A stretch of DNA of 64,000 bases from Paraspadella gotoi (GCA_051294375.1 CM119264.1:30529047-30593046), one strand, 5' to 3'. Positions 22,380 through 32,991 are shown, numbered from the stretch's first letter. Translations and numbers: made by a program. The notes: generated from the sequence alone by a model not told the origin.

Positions 22380-22730
22380 GGCCGTTTATTGTTTATTATT
22401 TATTCCTGGTTTATTTATTTATATTTATCTATATGCAAATGAGATTGATGAATTCAATCTCATAATTCTAATTTTGAAAATTTCTAAGAATCTATCTCTT
22501 ACACATTTATTCGCTCATTTTTGTCATCATCCATTGTTTACTGTCTTGTTGTGTTTTTGTTTTTTGTTTTTTACGGTTTATTGTTTATTCTTAATATTTA
22601 TCGTTTAGCATTAAAGGCTTATTGTTTAATAATAATTATTTTTTTAAGGAATTATTGTTTATCGTTTATTGTTCAATGTTTAATATTTATTATTAATGTT
22701 TATTCGCTTCTTTTTCTATTTTTCATTTTT
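22380..22730. repeat. Degenerate TTATTGTTTA repeats
   Basis: Repeated TTTATTGTTTATT, ATTTATCGTTTA and similar words at irregular spacing. AT-rich and non-coding. Confidence 0.55.
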
Positions 22731-22858
22731 TTGTTGTTTTTTTTTTCGTCTGTTCATATTTTCTCGTGTCTCAGATTCTGTCAGTTCTTCAATTTTTTTT
22801 GTGGATCTTCCATTAACACGTTTGTCGCCTGGAATTGTTTTCTCCTTTGTTTTTGTTT

Positions 22859-22860
22859 GT

Positions 22861-22916
<56 letters not shown>

Positions 22917-22918
22917 TT
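22859..22918. repeat. (GTC)n trinucleotide repeat
   Basis: GTCGTCGTC with two ATC interruptions. Similar (GTC/GAC)n runs recur at 24,018-24,075, 25,498-25,525, 32,484-32,535, 34,200-34,300 and 61,820-61,915. Confidence 0.9.
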
Positions 22919-22997
22919 GCTATCGATTTCCATTTAACTTCGCCCTGTGACGCGGATTCACAGACCCGCAAAATCACAGATTCAGGCAACTTGAATT

Positions 22998-22998
<1 letters not shown>

Positions 22999-23082
<84 letters not shown>
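22999..23082. repeat. (CT)n, uninterrupted
   Basis: About 42 perfect dinucleotide units. Confidence 0.95.
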
Positions 23083-23085
<3 letters not shown>

Positions 23086-23099
23086 ATCGACAACCGGAC

Positions 23100-23432
23100 G
23101 AGACTCGTTTAGACTTTTTTCTTTCGTTTTTTCGATAAAAAAAAACGAATAAAAAAAAGAGAAAAATACTTTTTTTTCCTTTTTTATTCTTTTCCCTTTC
23201 TTAACTCAATTTTTTTCTTTATAATTATAATTTTTTTTCACTTCCCTCTCCTCTTCCCAAACTATCTAAACGTCAGCTTCTCTCTATTTTCCACCTCTCT
23301 CTCTTTTCTCTCTTTTTCTTCTTTCTATCTTCTATCCTTCTTTTTTCTTAGCTCTTTTCTTCACGACCCGACTTTTCCTCTCTCGCCCCTTCTACTTCTC
23401 TGCCTTCTCCAAGAAAAAGTGTGCAAAATAAC

Positions 23433-23466
<34 letters not shown>
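23100..23466. other. Pyrimidine-rich low-complexity stretch and gap edge
   Basis: T- and CT-rich DNA without a gene, ending in (GA)n at 23,435-23,466 beside an N gap (23,467-23,777). A gap beginning in a repeat is expected for short-read scaffolds. Confidence 0.6.
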
Positions 23467-23777
23467 NNNNNNNNNNNNNNNNNNNNNNNNNNNNNNNNNN
23501 NNNNNNNNNNNNNNNNNNNNNNNNNNNNNNNNNNNNNNNNNNNNNNNNNNNNNNNNNNNNNNNNNNNNNNNNNNNNNNNNNNNNNNNNNNNNNNNNNNNN
23601 NNNNNNNNNNNNNNNNNNNNNNNNNNNNNNNNNNNNNNNNNNNNNNNNNNNNNNNNNNNNNNNNNNNNNNNNNNNNNNNNNNNNNNNNNNNNNNNNNNNN
23701 NNNNNNNNNNNNNNNNNNNNNNNNNNNNNNNNNNNNNNNNNNNNNNNNNNNNNNNNNNNNNNNNNNNNNNNNNNNNN

Positions 23778-23894
23778 ACTGAGAAAGCTTGTATAGAGAA
23801 ACCTCCAGGTTAAACTCCCGCTCTTCTCCGGACCCGCCGCCGCCGCCGCCTCCGCCGCCGCCACCGCCGCCGCCGCCGCCACCGCCTCCCGTCA
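23778..23894 (-). CDS. Polyglycine-containing fragment, possible exon
   Basis: On the minus strand a (GGC/GGT)n run encodes about 19 glycines followed by SGEEREFNLEVSLYKLSQ before the gap at 23,777. The residues after the glycines look like an ordinary beta-strand-rich protein segment, and an acceptor-like GAGATTAG lies just upstream near 23,900. The alternative minus frame gives polyalanine. It is downstream of the Ig exons on the same strand, so it could be a linker exon of that gene, but this is unproven; it may simply be a trinucleotide repeat. Confidence 0.25.
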
Positions 23895-24000
23895 AAACTA
23901 ATCTCTCCCCTTTTTTCTTTTCTCTTTGTTCATTTTTTTTGGCTTCGAAATCATTTTTTTTTCTCGTGATTTTCATTCGATCTTCCATTTTCCTCTCAGA

Positions 24001-24100
24001 AACAATCATTGCGGGATGATGACGACGACGATGAAGACGACGACGACGATGAAGACGAAGACGATGAAGAAGAAAACAATGATTGGATGAATTTTCAGTG
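24001..24100 (+). CDS. Acidic D/E-rich open frame, doubtful exon
   Basis: After a TTTTCCTCTCAG acceptor-like site the plus strand reads KQSLRDDDDDDEDDDDDEDE-like residues, ending NNDWMNFQ and then TGA. The run is built from GAC/GAT/GAA trinucleotides, so it may be a microsatellite. No homologous domain is recognised. Confidence 0.2.
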
Positions 24101-24597
24101 AGAATTGAAATAGAAAAACTTTATTTAAAATCGGAAATACAAAAAAATCTTATTCGATGGATCACTGTGTCGTGTCGAAATAAAGTCCACTGTAGACTTA
24201 AAATGTATTAAAATATTTGACTGAAAGAAAAAAAATGTTCAATAACTGAAACTGACATTTTCGATGACATATATTCATTGATACTGATATTGACATAAGC
24301 ACTACGTCATTAGTTTTCCACGCTTAAATTATAATAAGCTTTGTAAAGTCAGTCTGAAATGCAGTAGAGCTCTCGAAAAATATGATTTGAGTAAATTTAT
24401 GATAATAATTTTCTGCGATATAGTATGATTAATTGATTATTTATATTTATTATTCATAATTAATTGATTTCGAGTACAAAAAATATTTTGTTTTGATTGT
24501 TTCAGGAACAGGAACGAAAAATGTAATATATTAATAGTATTATCCTTATAAAATAAGAAATTTTAAAAATAATTTTTATTAAAGATTCAGATCCCTC
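24101..24597. other. Gene-free AT-rich stretch
   Basis: AT-rich DNA without a supportable exon, followed by an N gap at 24,598-24,761. Confidence 0.5.
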
Positions 24598-24854
24598 NNN
24601 NNNNNNNNNNNNNNNNNNNNNNNNNNNNNNNNNNNNNNNNNNNNNNNNNNNNNNNNNNNNNNNNNNNNNNNNNNNNNNNNNNNNNNNNNNNNNNNNNNNN
24701 NNNNNNNNNNNNNNNNNNNNNNNNNNNNNNNNNNNNNNNNNNNNNNNNNNNNNNNNNNNNNTCAAAATTCTCTACTTTTTCACTTTCTGTATTATAAACT
24801 ATTTTATTATATAATATTATATTAAAACGATTTTGTTATTTTAACAAATCTGTC

Positions 24855-24897
24855 AACGCTGAAGAAGGCTTGTATTCAAAGACGAAACATGTCCGTT
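24855..24897 (+). ncRNA. Hammerhead-like ribozyme motif, probably from a Penelope-like element
   Basis: The parts of a type I hammerhead occur in order. Stem I strand AACG (24,855-24,858) is followed by CTGAAGA (24,859-24,865) and an imperfect stem II (GGCTTG/CAAAGAC with a loop). GAAAC (24,884-24,888), a two-base AT and GTC (24,891-24,893) then form a minimal stem III, and CGTT (24,894-24,897) pairs with AACG. The site of cleavage would be after GTC. An extra A lies between CTGAAGA and stem II, and stem II has a mismatch and bulge, so activity is doubtful. Penelope-like elements are known to carry hammerheads with very short stem III. Confidence 0.4.
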
Positions 24898-24922
24898 TCT
24901 AAACTGAAATAAAACAAATCGT

Positions 24923-25141
24923 NNNNNNNNNNNNNNNNNNNNNNNNNNNNNNNNNNNNNNNNNNNNNNNNNNNNNNNNNNNNNNNNNNNNNNNNNNNNNN
25001 NNNNNNNNNNNNNNNNNNNNNNNNNNNNNNNNNNNNNNNNNNNNNNNNNNNNNNNNNNNNNNNNNNNNNNNNNNNNNNNNNNNNNNNNNNNNNNNNNNNN
25101 NNNNNNNNNNNNNNNNNNNNNNNNNNNNNNNNNNNNNNNNN
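24923..25141. other. Assembly gap
   Basis: 219 N immediately after the hammerhead-like motif, so any associated retroelement body may be hidden here. Confidence 0.9.
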
Positions 25142-25306
25142 CTCAAATATAATACAATTTGCGCTAAAATAATTTTCTAAATGTCAGGATTTTTCTAAAT
25201 TACATATACAGAGGATGCAAAAAAATATTGTGAACTCGCTTAACCTTTTCATCACTTCATCCTCCTCTCTCACGTGATCAATTCATTACGTCAATTATAA
25301 TTTCTA

Positions 25307-25339
25307 AATTTCAGTTAATACAGTATTAACTGAAATTTA
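25307..25339. repeat. Perfect 15-bp inverted repeat
   Basis: AAATTTCAGTTAATA, a CAG loop, and TATTAACTGAAATTT, with no mismatch. Could form a cruciform or mark the end of a small element. A related AATACTGTAATA follows within 15 bp. Confidence 0.85.
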
Positions 25340-25558
25340 TTAAATACTGTAATAACTTCCTAAAATCCCACCTAAATGCCGAATCATGCATTAATGCTTA
25401 ACTTCATGGCATCGATGCCTCAATACTAAAATTCGAGAGGCCATGCTTGAACGAATCCTTTTTGCCTAGCAACGACAAATAACAACAACAACAACAACGT
25501 CGTCGTCAATGACGACGCCAGAGACGACATAGACAAAGTCTTCTGCCTTCCCCAAGTA

Positions 25559-25842
<284 letters not shown>

Positions 25843-25917
25843 AATGAAAAATCAATACGTTTTCTGATTTCGTTTCAGGAAGAAAACGGAAATAAAACGA
25901 TTGTCACAATCATTCAT

Positions 25918-25925
25918 TCATTCAC

Positions 25926-25960
<35 letters not shown>

Positions 25961-25962
25961 TT
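25918..25962. repeat. (TTTA)n into N gap
   Basis: CATT then TTTA tetranucleotides, interrupted by the gap at 25,963-26,346. Confidence 0.9.
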
Positions 25963-26450
25963 NNNNNNNNNNNNNNNNNNNNNNNNNNNNNNNNNNNNNN
26001 NNNNNNNNNNNNNNNNNNNNNNNNNNNNNNNNNNNNNNNNNNNNNNNNNNNNNNNNNNNNNNNNNNNNNNNNNNNNNNNNNNNNNNNNNNNNNNNNNNNN
26101 NNNNNNNNNNNNNNNNNNNNNNNNNNNNNNNNNNNNNNNNNNNNNNNNNNNNNNNNNNNNNNNNNNNNNNNNNNNNNNNNNNNNNNNNNNNNNNNNNNNN
26201 NNNNNNNNNNNNNNNNNNNNNNNNNNNNNNNNNNNNNNNNNNNNNNNNNNNNNNNNNNNNNNNNNNNNNNNNNNNNNNNNNNNNNNNNNNNNNNNNNNNN
26301 NNNNNNNNNNNNNNNNNNNNNNNNNNNNNNNNNNNNNNNNNNNNNNGGGGAGGAGGAGGAAGAGGAGGGAATGTTACAAAATTGATAACAGTTAAGATTT
26401 AAGAACCAACAAGGAAATTACATTTTGAAGAGACATCATATGCACAGGTG

Positions 26451-26560
26451 AGTTAAATTAAGATAAGACAATTTTTTTGTGGTATTTACAAGTGCAGTTT
26501 CTTTATTTTAAAAAAAAATTGAACTTGTAAATCCCACGAAAAATTGTCTTATCTCAACTA
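26451..26560. repeat. Inverted repeat with about 38-bp arms
   Basis: The left arm (26,451-26,493), containing AAGATAAGACAATTTTTTTG and ATTTACAAGT, pairs with the right arm (26,522-26,560), containing ACTTGTAAATCCCACG and AAATTGTCTTATCT. Two or three small indels separate them. The spacer is about 28 bp. It resembles a miniature foldback element or a structured transcript. Confidence 0.75.
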
Positions 26561-27287
26561 AGAATTTATATGGATGCATTTTTGAATAAAAGATTCTAAA
26601 TTTAAAACTTGAAAACTTGAGGACTGAAGCACATTGTTAAGTTATAATTTAATAGTTATTTGAAATTAAAGACAAAGTCTTGATACAGCAACNNNNNNNN
26701 NNNNNNNNNNNNNNNNNNNNNNNNNNNNNNNNNNNNNNNNNNNNNNNNNNNNNNNNNNNNNNNNNNNNNNNNNNNNNNNNNNNNNNNNNNNNNNNNNNNN
26801 NNNNNNNNNNNNNNNNNNNNNNNNNNNNNNNNNNNNNNNNNNNNNNNNNNNNNNNNNNNNNNNNNNNNNNNNNNNNNNNNNNNNNTTTATATTTAAAAAA
26901 ATTTGAAAAAAATTATCAGTTTTATTAGATTTACAAAATTTAGAAGATTAAATCACAAAAGTATAAAATCAGTTTCAACAATAAAAAAATTAAAATGCAG
27001 TAATTTTAAAAAAAAGTATTTAAAACCTAAAAATCTGAAGCTTAACTTATCACGTTTGGCGAAAAAAAGATTTAAAAAAGATTTTTTGGCGCGAAGATTT
27101 GAAAAAAGGTAAGTCAGGAAGGATTTAAAGGCGAAAGAGAGAATCGCGTGGGAAGGAATCAGAGGAAAAACGGCGGGAAACTTGAGAGGTGAGGTCACGG
27201 CCGAAGTCATGGTGAGAGAAAGTGAGGCTTAGTGAGTTCAGAGACGAAATCTCTTTTCCTTATCTCTCTTTTTTTTCTGGGGTTTTT
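26561..27287. other. AT-rich stretch with gap
   Basis: AT-rich DNA on both sides of the gap 26,693-26,885. 27,100-27,240 is purine-rich. No exon supported. Confidence 0.5.
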
Positions 27288-27529
27288 NNNNNNNNNNNNN
27301 NNNNNNNNNNNNNNNNNNNNNNNNNNNNNNNNNNNNNNNNNNNNNNNNNNNNNNNNNNNNNNNNNNNNNNNNNNNNNNNNNNNNNNNNNNNNNNNNNNNN
27401 NNNNNNNNNNNNNNNNNNNNNNNNNNNNNNNNNNNNNNNNNNNNNNNNNNNNNNNNNNNNNNNNNNNNNNNNNNNNNNNNNNNNNNNNNNNNNNNNNNNN
27501 NNNNNNNNNNNNNNNNNNNNNNNNNNNNN

Positions 27530-27659
27530 GCAGCAATCCGGCAATACAGCGGCTTTCCGTGATCCTTTGAACTCGGCCGGAATACGAGAGAATTCATGGT
27601 GTAGTTTCCGGCTTCGTAGCTTTGGCCCATACCTTCTTGAGTGTCAGATTTTATCCACT
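27530..27659 (-). CDS. Ig-superfamily gene, exon carrying second half of Ig domain 2 (3' end in gap)
   Basis: The minus strand has a good acceptor (pyrimidine-rich TTTTATTCTCCCCACCAG) at 27,660, then an open frame ...WIKSDTQEG...NYTMNSLVFRPSSKD...LYCRIA. This is strands C to F of an immunoglobulin domain: the W of strand C, the hydrophobic SLVF, and YC for the second cysteine. The exon starts in phase 1, exactly matching the phase-1 donor of 35,912-36,019; joining them gives an uninterrupted C...W...C domain. The 3' end is lost in the gap 27,288-27,529, so the donor and downstream exons (other domains, any membrane anchor) are not visible. Confidence 0.75.
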
Positions 27660-27699
27660 CTGGTGGGGAGAATAAAATTGGGTGGAATTGGTAAGTTAA

Positions 27700-28206
27700 A
27701 TGTGAAAGATTGTGAGGGATTAGGAGTTTTACTTTTATGTAATTGAAACGGTTCATAAAGCTATTGTTCTACTTTATTTATAGGAAAGACAAACACCCTT
27801 CGAGCTAATATATTAAACTGCGAGAGAGTCTTGATTTAAAGTTTACAGGGTCTTGCGATGTTATTGTCTTTTTACTTTTTATGAACGAATTGAAAATGTG
27901 TATTTTTGAAAGAGGAATCCATTCGTGCAGGTTAAAGGAAAATCGGTACAATTGTTCAAGAGCACAAGAGGTAAAAATTGCGTCAATTTTCTATTGCTTT
28001 AACGCTAGTCATTGATTACAAATGGATTGTTAAATTTTATCCAATTTTGTTTCTTTTTCCATGACCAATAACTATTATAATAAAGGAATCTAACAAGATT
28101 TATTTTCGAAATGTTTCAGAGTGTCCTCTTTTATTTTCACAGGACTGTAGTAGTGGGTGAAAGAAATAAAAACTGAGAGAAATAGAAAATAAAAAGAAAG
28201 GAAAAA
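27700..28206. other. Intron DNA with dispersed repeat
   Basis: AT-rich intronic sequence. The segment around 27,780-27,840 (GGAAAGACAAACACCCTTCG... GAGTCTTGATTTAAA) resembles 61,055-61,105 (GGGAAGCCAAGTATCCTGGG... GAGTCTTGATTGAAAC), so it is a dispersed repeat copy. Confidence 0.45.
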
Positions 28207-28370
28207 NNNNNNNNNNNNNNNNNNNNNNNNNNNNNNNNNNNNNNNNNNNNNNNNNNNNNNNNNNNNNNNNNNNNNNNNNNNNNNNNNNNNNNNNNNNNNN
28301 NNNNNNNNNNNNNNNNNNNNNNNNNNNNNNNNNNNNNNNNNNNNNNNNNNNNNNNNNNNNNNNNNNNNNN

Positions 28371-28406
<36 letters not shown>

Positions 28407-28760
28407 GGCAGAAATAAAAACAAAGTGGCGAATAAGAAATCGGAAATATCCAAGGCAACAGAACAAAACTATAAAAGAAAGAAGTGAAAGAAAGAATTCA
28501 ATTATCGCTTTCGCTGCTTGTCTGATTTCTNNNNNNNNNNNNNNNNNNNNNNNNNNNNNNNNNNNNNNNNNNNNNNNNNNNNNNNNNNNNNNNNNNNNNN
28601 NNNNNNNNNNNNNNNNNNNNNNNNNNNNNNNNNNNNNNNNNNNNNNNNNNNNNNNNNNNNNNNNNNNNNNNNNNNNNNNNNNNNNNNNNNNNNNNNNNNN
28701 NNNNNNNNNNNNNNNNNNNNNNNNNNNNNNNNNNNNGAGAGAGAGAGAGAGAGAGAGAGA
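28207..28760. other. Gaps flanked by (GA)n
   Basis: N gaps 28,207-28,370 and 28,531-28,736, each bordered by GA repeats (28,371-28,402; 28,737-28,760). Confidence 0.85.
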
Positions 28761-28836
28761 GGCTATCGGTTATAACGTTGCTTTATTTTTCTCCATGAGG
28801 CCATCAGACTATAGAGGGAGCGATTCTATATTTTCA

Positions 28837-29295
28837 TTTGCGCCGCGACTACTCGCTGAGCTACTCAATAGGTCACTTTTCGGTCGGTCGGTCGGTATGT
28901 CTGTCTATCGATCTGTCCCACTTACGCTAAAATGCTCACAACATGGTTAATACTTCATCAATTTAGTTTATATTTGATAAGAAGGGATGGTACTATATGA
29001 CCATTAACCCAGAAATACACGTGAAAAGAGAATCACTGCGGAGCAACACTCGTTGGAATTTCCGTTCTTGTTAATATTTTATTAATGTGATAACAAATTA
29101 AAATAAATATTTAATAAAGAGTAAAAAAAAAACTTGCTCAAATTTATTTTGTTAGAGATATTCCTATTATTTACAGGATTAAAACGAAATTCTTCTTAAA
29201 AAATATTTACAGTATATTAATGATTATAATAAAAATGACTAATTTTAATTTAAGTGGGACAGACCGACGGACAAACAGACCGACCGACCGACCGA
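28837..29295. mobile_element. TIR-like element with CGGT tetranucleotide ends
   Basis: The left end reads TTGCGCCGCGACTACTCGC... then (CGGT)n and CTGTCCCACTTA (28,837-28,930). The right end (about 29,245-29,295) is the reverse: TAAGTGGGACAGACC then (CCGA)n, running into a gap. About 300 bp of AT-rich interior carries no protein. The CTGTCCCACTTA...CGGTCGGT unit recurs at 63,785-63,905 and in part at 30,966-31,025 and 31,310-31,350. This is consistent with a MITE family; target-site duplication cannot be read because of the gap. Confidence 0.55.
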
Positions 29296-29487
29296 NNNNN
29301 NNNNNNNNNNNNNNNNNNNNNNNNNNNNNNNNNNNNNNNNNNNNNNNNNNNNNNNNNNNNNNNNNNNNNNNNNNNNNNNNNNNNNNNNNNNNNNNNNNNN
29401 NNNNNNNNNNNNNNNNNNNNNNNNNNNNNNNNNNNNNNNNNNNNNNNNNNNNNNNNNNNNNNNNNNNNNNNNNNNNNNNNNNNNNNN

Positions 29488-29727
29488 ACCGTTGAGGTTT
29501 TATTAATGACTCATCGCATTTGGAAAGAATCACTCGCTCGAAATCAATTTTCTCTTCCCTACCCTGACGAGAACGGATGGTGTGAGAGAGTGATAGAGTG
29601 AGAGAGTGAGAGAGTGAGAGAGTGATAAAAAAGGCCGTGGATGTGATGATGATAGAATGATTATCTGGCTTTTCCCTCTTCAGACGATCGTTTGTCAAAA
29701 AGGAGAAGACAAGAGAGAGAGAGAGAG
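29488..29727. other. Unique intronic DNA with GAGAGAGT repeats
   Basis: Contains a GTGAGAGA tandem at 29,580-29,625 and ends in GA at a gap (29,728-29,867). No exon. Confidence 0.5.
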
Positions 29728-29968
29728 NNNNNNNNNNNNNNNNNNNNNNNNNNNNNNNNNNNNNNNNNNNNNNNNNNNNNNNNNNNNNNNNNNNNNNNNN
29801 NNNNNNNNNNNNNNNNNNNNNNNNNNNNNNNNNNNNNNNNNNNNNNNNNNNNNNNNNNNNNNNNNNNAGAGAGAGAGAGAGTCAGACAGATATATTGCCG
29901 ACCAGGCAGTCAGCCAGGCGGATGGAATCAGAGAGAGAAAATGGGGATTTACTCATCGATGAAGCGCC

Positions 29969-30160
29969 AGTGATATCGGCGAGTGATATCTGCGAGTGAT
30001 ATCTGCGAGTGATCAAATAAATTATTAAATCAACTATTCAATCAATCAATCAATCAGTCAATTAATCAATCAACAAATTCAATCAAATCAATTAAATCAT
30101 TCAAATCAATCAATTCAATTAATTTTACCAATCAAATCAATTAACCAATCAAATAAAATA
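29969..30160. repeat. 13-bp tandem then (AATC)n
   Basis: Three copies of gtgatatctgcga (29,971-30,010), followed by degenerate AATCAATC tetranucleotides to about 30,160. The (AATC)n could be a LINE tail, but no LINE body precedes it. Confidence 0.75.
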
Positions 30161-30960
30161 GGGGGGGATTCGGGATAACCGCAAATTATCTGTCATTCAA
30201 GTAGTTCATGTCGTATGTTTTTGTTTTTGTTTTTTTGTGTTGTACACATGCTACCTGTATTTTCAGAAGACAACCCTCTCTCGTTAATAGTTTAATAGTT
30301 TAAGATATTATAAAAACAAAATTAACAAAAAACTTATAACGAAAAAATATATATAAAATTATAAAAAAATAAGATAATTTGTAATAAATATCCGTAATTT
30401 TGCGATTTTCATAAGAATCTTCTTTTTTCTTCTTTGTTTATTTTATCTTCGTTTTGTCTCTAATTTGTTTTCCCGTTTTTTTTCTATTTTGGGCATTTTC
30501 GACCTGTTGTTTATCGTTATATGTTTTTTCTACTTTGTTTTCGTTTTGTTTTTGTTTTGTTTTCGGTTTTTCGCGGTTTTTTTCTCGTCGTCATGGAGAT
30601 TTCCTTTTTTTTTTTTGGCTTCAGCGACGTGAATCGTAAAAAAGACGAGGAGGGCGACAAATTTTCCTCAACGAGCGTCGTAGGTTTTGTTGTTGTTGTT
30701 GTTATTGTTGTTGTTGTTGTTGTAGTAGTTGTTGTTGTTTTTGTTTTCGTTGTTAATGATGGAGTTGCTGTTATTGTGGTGATGTTGTTGTTGTTGGACG
30801 TGTAGTTGTTTTTGATATCTTTTTTACTATTCTTGAATATCTGATTAGGTTTACTATAATACTATTATAATAAGTTTAATAACTATTCTAACTATACTAA
30901 CTATATTACTAATTAAATTCATTGACAAAAGGCTGAATTTTATGCATCACTTTACCAAAT
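30161..30960. other. Intronic AT-rich DNA with (GTT)n
   Basis: T-rich sequence. GTTGTTGTT runs lie at 30,690-30,745 and 30,785-30,800. A plus-strand exon-like interval lies between TTTTTTTTGGCTTCAG and CGTAG/GTTTTG (30,626-30,682, reading DVNRKKDEEGDKFSSTSVV) but is too short to support. Confidence 0.4.
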
Positions 30961-30965
30961 GCTTT

Positions 30966-31350
30966 TTAGTTGCGCCGCGAGTATTCGCGAAGAAACTCTA
31001 TAAGACACTTGAGTGTTGGTCGGTCTTTTGTTAATTGATTAATGATGGTCGAGAGAGAGAGNNNNNNNNNNNNNNNNNNNNNNNNNNNNNNNNNNNNNNN
31101 NNNNNNNNNNNNNNNNNNNNNNNNNNNNNNNNNNNNNNNNNNNNNNNNNNNNNNNNNNNNNNNNNNNNNNNNNNNNNNNNNNNNNNNNNNNNNNNNNNNN
31201 NNNNNNNNNNNNNNNNNNNNNNNNNNNNNNNNNNNNNNNNNNNNNNNNNNNNNNNNNNNAACTAAGAGAGGGAGAGAAAGAAACTTTAATATTGAAAAAG
31301 AATTTAAATAAATGTGACGGACAGACAGACAGACAGACGGACGGACGGTC
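30966..31350. mobile_element. Second copy of CGGTCGGT-type element, gapped
   Basis: The left end (30,970-31,025) repeats TTGCGCCGCGAGTATTCGC and TTGGTCGGTC. The right end (31,310-31,350) has GTGACGGACAGACAGACAGA and GGACGG. The centre is lost in the gap 31,062-31,259. Layout is the same as at 28,837-29,295. Confidence 0.5.
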
Positions 31351-31404
31351 ATCATTTTTTTGCATAATTTATCATAATTTGATGTTCTGACATGATATAA
31401 GTGA

Positions 31405-31514
31405 ATGCCCGTCAAGATTGGAGGGTGGACCGACGGACCGACGGACCGACAAAGTGAATATATATACTATAGCGTATAGTATAGGGTCGGAATCTGCAGA
31501 TAAGCAGATCCGAC
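31405..31514. repeat. (GGACCGAC)n followed by two hairpins
   Basis: Tandem GGACCGAC (31,430-31,452) precedes an inverted repeat TATACTATA-GCG-TATAGTATA (31,463-31,483). A second hairpin, GTCGGAATCTGC / GCAGATCCGAC (31,486-31,514), has 11 bp and one bulged A. Two back-to-back hairpins with CCGAC ends suggest a terminus of the same element family. Confidence 0.65.
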
Positions 31515-31948
31515 TAAAAAATAAAATTAACACAATATTTTTTTAGCAGCTTAGAAAACCAACTCTTAATTTTTATTTTTTATCGATAACTCAATATATT
31601 CCAATTTTTATGGTTTGATTTATAACCACTTTCCTTTTTCAAAAATAAGATACATAATATTCACAAAACCAGTGAATATTAAATTTCACTCTTTTCTGTC
31701 GTTTCTTCCCGATATTTTGTTCTTCGTCTTTCCTCAGTTTGTCGTTGTTGTTATTAATGACGGCGTCTTGATTCCACTGGATTTGTAATTAGTGTTGTCA
31801 GCGTCATAAACGATGTCATTTATGATAAAATTGTCTTTGAAGATGTTAATGCCGTTTTTGTCACTGAGGGGATGTCAGATGTCAGATTCATTGTCACTAA
31901 AGATGTCATGACTGAGAATTAAATATTTTAATGATTAAAGACTATTTT
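31515..31948. other. Gene-free stretch with GATGTCA repeats
   Basis: Intronic. Contains repeated GATGTCA words at 31,812-31,912, then a gap 31,949-32,483. Confidence 0.45.
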
Positions 31949-32483
31949 NNNNNNNNNNNNNNNNNNNNNNNNNNNNNNNNNNNNNNNNNNNNNNNNNNNN
32001 NNNNNNNNNNNNNNNNNNNNNNNNNNNNNNNNNNNNNNNNNNNNNNNNNNNNNNNNNNNNNNNNNNNNNNNNNNNNNNNNNNNNNNNNNNNNNNNNNNNN
32101 NNNNNNNNNNNNNNNNNNNNNNNNNNNNNNNNNNNNNNNNNNNNNNNNNNNNNNNNNNNNNNNNNNNNNNNNNNNNNNNNNNNNNNNNNNNNNNNNNNNN
32201 NNNNNNNNNNNNNNNNNNNNNNNNNNNNNNNNNNNNNNNNNNNNNNNNNNNNNNNNNNNNNNNNNNNNNNNNNNNNNNNNNNNNNNNNNNNNNNNNNNNN
32301 NNNNNNNNNNNNNNNNNNNNNNNNNNNNNNNNNNNNNNNNNNNNNNNNNNNNNNNNNNNNNNNNNNNNNNNNNNNNNNNNNNNNNNNNNNNNNNNNNNNN
32401 NNNNNNNNNNNNNNNNNNNNNNNNNNNNNNNNNNNNNNNNNNNNNNNNNNNNNNNNNNNNNNNNNNNNNNNNNNNNNNNNNNN

Positions 32484-32610
32484 CTTCATCGTCGTCGTCT
32501 TCATCGTCGTCGTCGTCGTCTTCCTCTCCGCTGTCGTCTTTCCTCATCGATTTATGTTTGGATTCAAATTCCTTTTTTTTCTTCCAAATTCTTTTTATTT
32601 CCGTCATTTC
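32484..32610 (-). other. (GAC/GAA)n open frame, doubtful coding
   Basis: The minus strand reads IKRIWKKKKEFESKHKSMRK followed by DDSGEED and an acidic run into the gap. Basic-then-acidic segments occur in nuclear proteins, but the acidic part is a trinucleotide repeat. The flanking Ig exons join in phase without it, so it is not part of that gene. Confidence 0.2.
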
Positions 32611-32775
32611 CTCTTTTTTATTCTCCTTCAGCTTATTTACCCTCTTTCCTTTTTTTTCCTTCTCCTTTTTAATCCTTTTTTCTTTTCCTTTATTTACCCT
32701 CTTTACTTTTTTCCTTCTTCTTTTTATCCCTTTTTTCCCTTTATTTACCCTCTTTCCTTTTCGTGAATTTCATTT

Positions 32776-32806
<31 letters not shown>

Positions 32807-32957
32807 NNNNNNNNNNNNNNNNNNNNNNNNNNNNNNNNNNNNNNNNNNNNNNNNNNNNNNNNNNNNNNNNNNNNNNNNNNNNNNNNNNNNNNNNNNNNNN
32901 NNNNNNNNNNNNNNNNNNNNNNNNNNNNNNNNNNNNNNNNNNNNNNNNNNNNNNNNN

Positions 32958-32991
<34 letters not shown>

